Assembly: GCA_010279815.1 (NCBI GenBank)
Contig: QEOQ01000122.1
Location: 1,018,798-1,082,797, forward strand
Reading direction: 5' to 3'
DNA length: 64,000 bases
Origin: Brachionus plicatilis
Taxonomy: Eukaryota; Rotifera; Eurotatoria; Ploima; Brachionidae
The stretch's first letter is position 1. The number at the start of each line of letters is the position of its first letter. A program made the translations under genes and the position numbers. The notes beneath the pieces were generated by a model, which saw only the letters and a list, made by a program, of their open reading frames with translations, ran no database searches and was not told where the DNA came from. Positions 61,801 to 64,000 of this stretch are shown here, in pieces.

Positions 61801-64000
61801 ACGATCACAAAAGTTAAAATGTAAATCAATTTAAAGGAAAAAAAAATTATGTGTTGGTGAACATTTTTAAACAATATTTTCATTTAATGCCTGAGGGTTA
61901 TTAAAATTTTAAAAAAATCGAGCTAAAAAGATAATTTTTAACTTTTTAATTTTGAAATAAAAATTTTATTTATAAATTTTTTTTTCTCAAGGATATGTAC
62001 AATGAAATTCAGACAGAACATTTGCCAGTGATGCTAAAGCGAATTATTCAGACAATTACCAATTATTGTGAAAAAATGACAAATCAAGACTTGAGTAAAT
62101 CATTTCTTTTGTGCTTGAAAATTTTAAACAAAGTATGTGAAAATTTATTTTTTTCATAAAATTTATTAATTTTCTCAATCGCTTGATTTCACTCGTTGAT
62201 CACTGCTTTTAGAAAAATCACTCTAATTACAAAGTAACTTATATTCTTAGAAGAAAAATAATAAATACTTGAGCCTTTAGAAATGAGAAACAAAGCCAGG
62301 TTTTTTCTATCATTAGATAGAAAAATACTTTTTAAAAATTTTAATCACTAGATAAAATACTGATGCTTGGTTCGTTTTTTCACATCGAGTAGGCATCTTG
62401 AAATTTAGGATCAAAAAAATCAGATCAAATAGTATTTTGTTTATAACTTTTGAATGGTACTTGAATGACTTTTGAATGGATTAGAATGGTCTCTCTGCAA
62501 AATGCTAAATAATGCAAAATACATGCTGAATATTGTGTGAGGCTCTGCAAAAACTCTGCATTTTGCAGCAAAATGCACGCCATTAAAAAGCATTTAATTT
62601 GACTGCCGATTTTAAATGCAGAGTTTTTGCAGAGCCTCACACAATATTCAGCATGTATTTTGCATTATTTAGCATTTTGCAGAGAGACTTAATCAAGTAC
62701 CATTCAAAAGTTATAAACAAAATACTATTTGATCTGATTTTTTTGATCCTAAACTTCAAGATGCCATCGAGTATCTTATCTCAAGCTTTTAATATAACCA
62801 AACTGTTTCAAAAATGATAATATTTCCCTCGAAAAATTCAAAATATTTTACTCATCTAGGAATAGACCTATAAAATAAATTTAAATAGTTTTGAAATTGC
62901 AAAATTTTAAGTTAATTAAAAATAATATTTAAATACACTATTTGTTTATTTATTGCATTTTATCTGTACTTAAGAAAACGTATGATATATTCACAGTCAA
63001 TGGTTTAGTTAATAACTTTTTATAATGACTTGAAATTAGCTGGAATAAAAACCAGGTAGATAATTAGACCAGACTAAGCCAATCAGAAAATTTAATTTCT
63101 AAACCAAAAAAATATTAAATGTTTAAAAAATTCCTTATCATTTAAAACATTGAATTCTCAAGGTATTGATATATTTTTCGAGTTGTTTAAATTTTTATTA
63201 TCAGATAGGAACTAAAAAATACTAGGCCTAGTAAAAAAAAAATTGAACCATAAACTTAAATTTTTTTGATACAATAAATAATTCCTAAAAAATACTCTTA
63301 AATTAGTTTGAAAGATAATGTTTTTCTTAAGTAATTTAAATAATCTTTGGCGTTATGCTCTTTTTGAACCTCTTTTAAATATTGTAGAATGTAGTTTGTT
63401 TGATCCATTTATATGAATATTTAAGAGTTGGTCAAAGTCAGATTTGACTTTATAAGTTAATCGACATTTTCTAAAGCATTTTATTTTTCAAATAAAAATT
63501 TCATCAACAGATAAGTGCTCTTGTCATGAAAGACTTTTTATTTAAATATTATAGAATAATATTTAAAAAATTGAACAAAATCATTTATAAAAGAAAAAAT
63601 TGAGAAATGTAAGTTGAAATAAGTTAAATTTTTAAATTTAAAAATCAGATTTATATTATCGAATAAATAATATAAATAATAAAAGTTATTAGAGTTAATA
63701 ACTTGAAATTTGAACCTGTATAATTAAAACAAGGAAAATAAAAGAAATACTTTTTATATTATTTTTTTTTGATTTTCAGATGAATATTTATAAACAAAGA
63801 CTTAATGAGGATGTTAATCATTCTTTCATAAGTTCTAATAAAAATGACCACATTCTAAATTTTAAATTTCAAAATAAGTTAAAACTCTTTTCTTGCTATA
63901 TCAAAATATTTTGATGGTGACCAAACACTATTGCTCTTTGGTAATCATGTTGATTTTGATTTTAGCATTTTCTTACAGACAATTGAGACTAAATTCTCCA
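58817..64000 (+). CDS. DOP1: Dopey family protein DOP1 (5' part, runs off the window)
   Basis: Exon 1 58817-60466 (550 codons), exon 2 61992-62132 (47 codons), proposed exon 3 63780-63877 and exon 4 from 63966; phases agree. Dopey proteins are very large endosome/Golgi traffic factors working with MON2. The N-terminus is diagnostic: [75 protein letters not shown] and LRPGLTGLLIAVLPGLEEGS. Helical HEAT-like repeats follow, with a Gln run (QQQQQSQ, near 60197-60217). Exon 2 (EIQTEHLPVMLKRII, CLKILNK) continues the family. Exons 3-4 are weak. Exon 1 is GC-rich at its 5' end and becomes AT-rich toward 60460. Introns 1 (1525 nt) and 2 (1647 nt) contain MITEs. Confidence 0.92.
60648..61026. mobile_element. 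Left-truncated MULE-like MITE in DOP1 intron 1
   Basis: GTAACATACTTTGTTGCACC, the segment AAATTGATTATTAGTTTATT, GGTGCAACAAAGTATGTTGC and the right end TGTATTTGAATTTCACAATA (to CC, 61026) match the right two thirds of the 37883-38720 element. The left GGTATTGTGAAA terminus is missing. An extra inverted segment (AAGTATT../..AATACTT, 60570-60780) has been inserted or rearranged. Confidence 0.7.
61169..61475. mobile_element. Compact MULE-like MITE with 9-bp TSD in DOP1 intron 1
   Basis: AGCATTGTGAATCAAAAACA opens and the inverse ..TTTCACAACGCC closes a 307-bp palindromic element. Flanks are CAAATGTTC (61160-61168) and CAAATGCTC (61476-61484), 8 of 9 matching. Arms share AAAACATGTTCTTTAAATTG and TTTGCAGAACATGTTTT. 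Same family as 19260-20087 and the half copy at 48840-48970. Confidence 0.8.
61500..61665. repeat. AAGTCC-family repeat in DOP1 intron 1
   Basis: CTCAAGTCAAGTCAAGTAAT, AAGTCCGGACTTGGACTTTA, GGGACTTTAATATAGGACTT and GACTTGACTTAAGACTTGTG. This is the longest member of the AAGTCC/GGACTT family in the window. Confidence 0.65.
62392..62765. mobile_element. hAT-like MITE with perfect 8-bp TSD in DOP1 intron 2
   Basis: GGCATCTTGAAATTTAGGAT to the inverse ..CTAAACTTCAAGATGCC, flanked by identical ATCGAGTA (62384-62391 and 62766-62773). The 374-bp body is a near-complete palindrome; arms contain AAAATGCTAAATAATGCAAA and GAGGCTCTGCAAAAACTCTG. Apparent ORFs here (62425-62640, 62599-62817) are translations of the palindrome. 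Confidence 0.92.

Noticed and set aside
62425..62817. Two overlapping ORFs on opposite strands with similar peptides (FAEPHTIFSMYFALFSILQ and relatives)
   Set aside because: They are translations of the two arms of one palindromic MITE, and the same peptide appears from the half copy at 1849-2055.

Overview
The window is AT-rich (roughly three quarters A+T by eye) animal nuclear DNA. The coding genes are clearly metazoan: anillin, SND1, SNAPC3, mitochondrial MetRS, a TWIK-type K2P channel, EFL1, SKIC3/TTC37, a nuclear receptor with two DNA-binding domains, and DOP1. Introns are mostly 46-60 nt with GT..AG ends, UTRs look very short, and transposon debris fills the rest. A receptor with two DNA-binding domains plus tiny introns and high A+T suggests a lophotrochozoan, most likely a monogonont rotifer of the Brachionus plicatilis type. 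The taxon is inference; the genes are not.

Layout. 1-13.2 kb has no credible host gene: a foldback element with a transposase scrap (128-1082), about 10 kb of AT-rich sequence, then two inverted-repeat elements 14 bp apart. 13.5-15.6 kb: anillin (-). 16-17.1 kb: a 1.1-kb foldback element inserted in a LINE 3' tail. 17.6-20.1 kb: repeats. 20.4-23.1 kb: SND1 (-), intronless. 24.7-25.1 kb: a decayed MULE-like remnant. 25.5-27.8 kb: SNAPC3 (-), seven exons, one intron carrying a transposon inside a transposon. 27.9-29.7 kb: MARS2 (+), head-to-head with SNAPC3 across 105 bp. 31.3-32.3 kb: K2P channel (-). 33.2-35.2 kb: LINE remnants. 35.7-40.8 kb: EFL1 (+), eleven exons, again with a nested transposon pair in an intron. 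40.9-44.3 kb: repeats. 45.3-52.5 kb: SKIC3 (-), 22 exons. 52.6-55.4 kb: an unassigned double-zinc-ribbon protein (-). 56.1-57.1 kb: nuclear receptor (+). 58.8 kb to the right edge: 5' part of DOP1 (+).

Gene models were built by hand: exons were joined only where GT..AG junctions kept the frame and the protein resembled the known family. SNAPC3 (362 aa), MARS2 (526), EFL1 (1070), SKIC3 (1312), K2P (318) and the zinc-ribbon protein (481) all close in frame. Several of these exons are too small to show as long ORFs.

The genes are housekeeping functions with no shared pathway: cytokinesis, RNA metabolism, snRNA transcription, mitochondrial translation, ribosome maturation, exosome-linked RNA decay and endosomal trafficking. 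The most unusual content is (1) a two-DBD nuclear receptor without a ligand-binding domain; (2) a dense set of non-autonomous DNA transposons with recognisable target-site duplications (TA, 8 bp, 9 bp), several nested so that insertion order can be read; (3) a contrast between GC-rich, intron-poor genes (anillin, SND1, DOP1 exon 1) and AT-rich genes cut by many ~50-nt introns.
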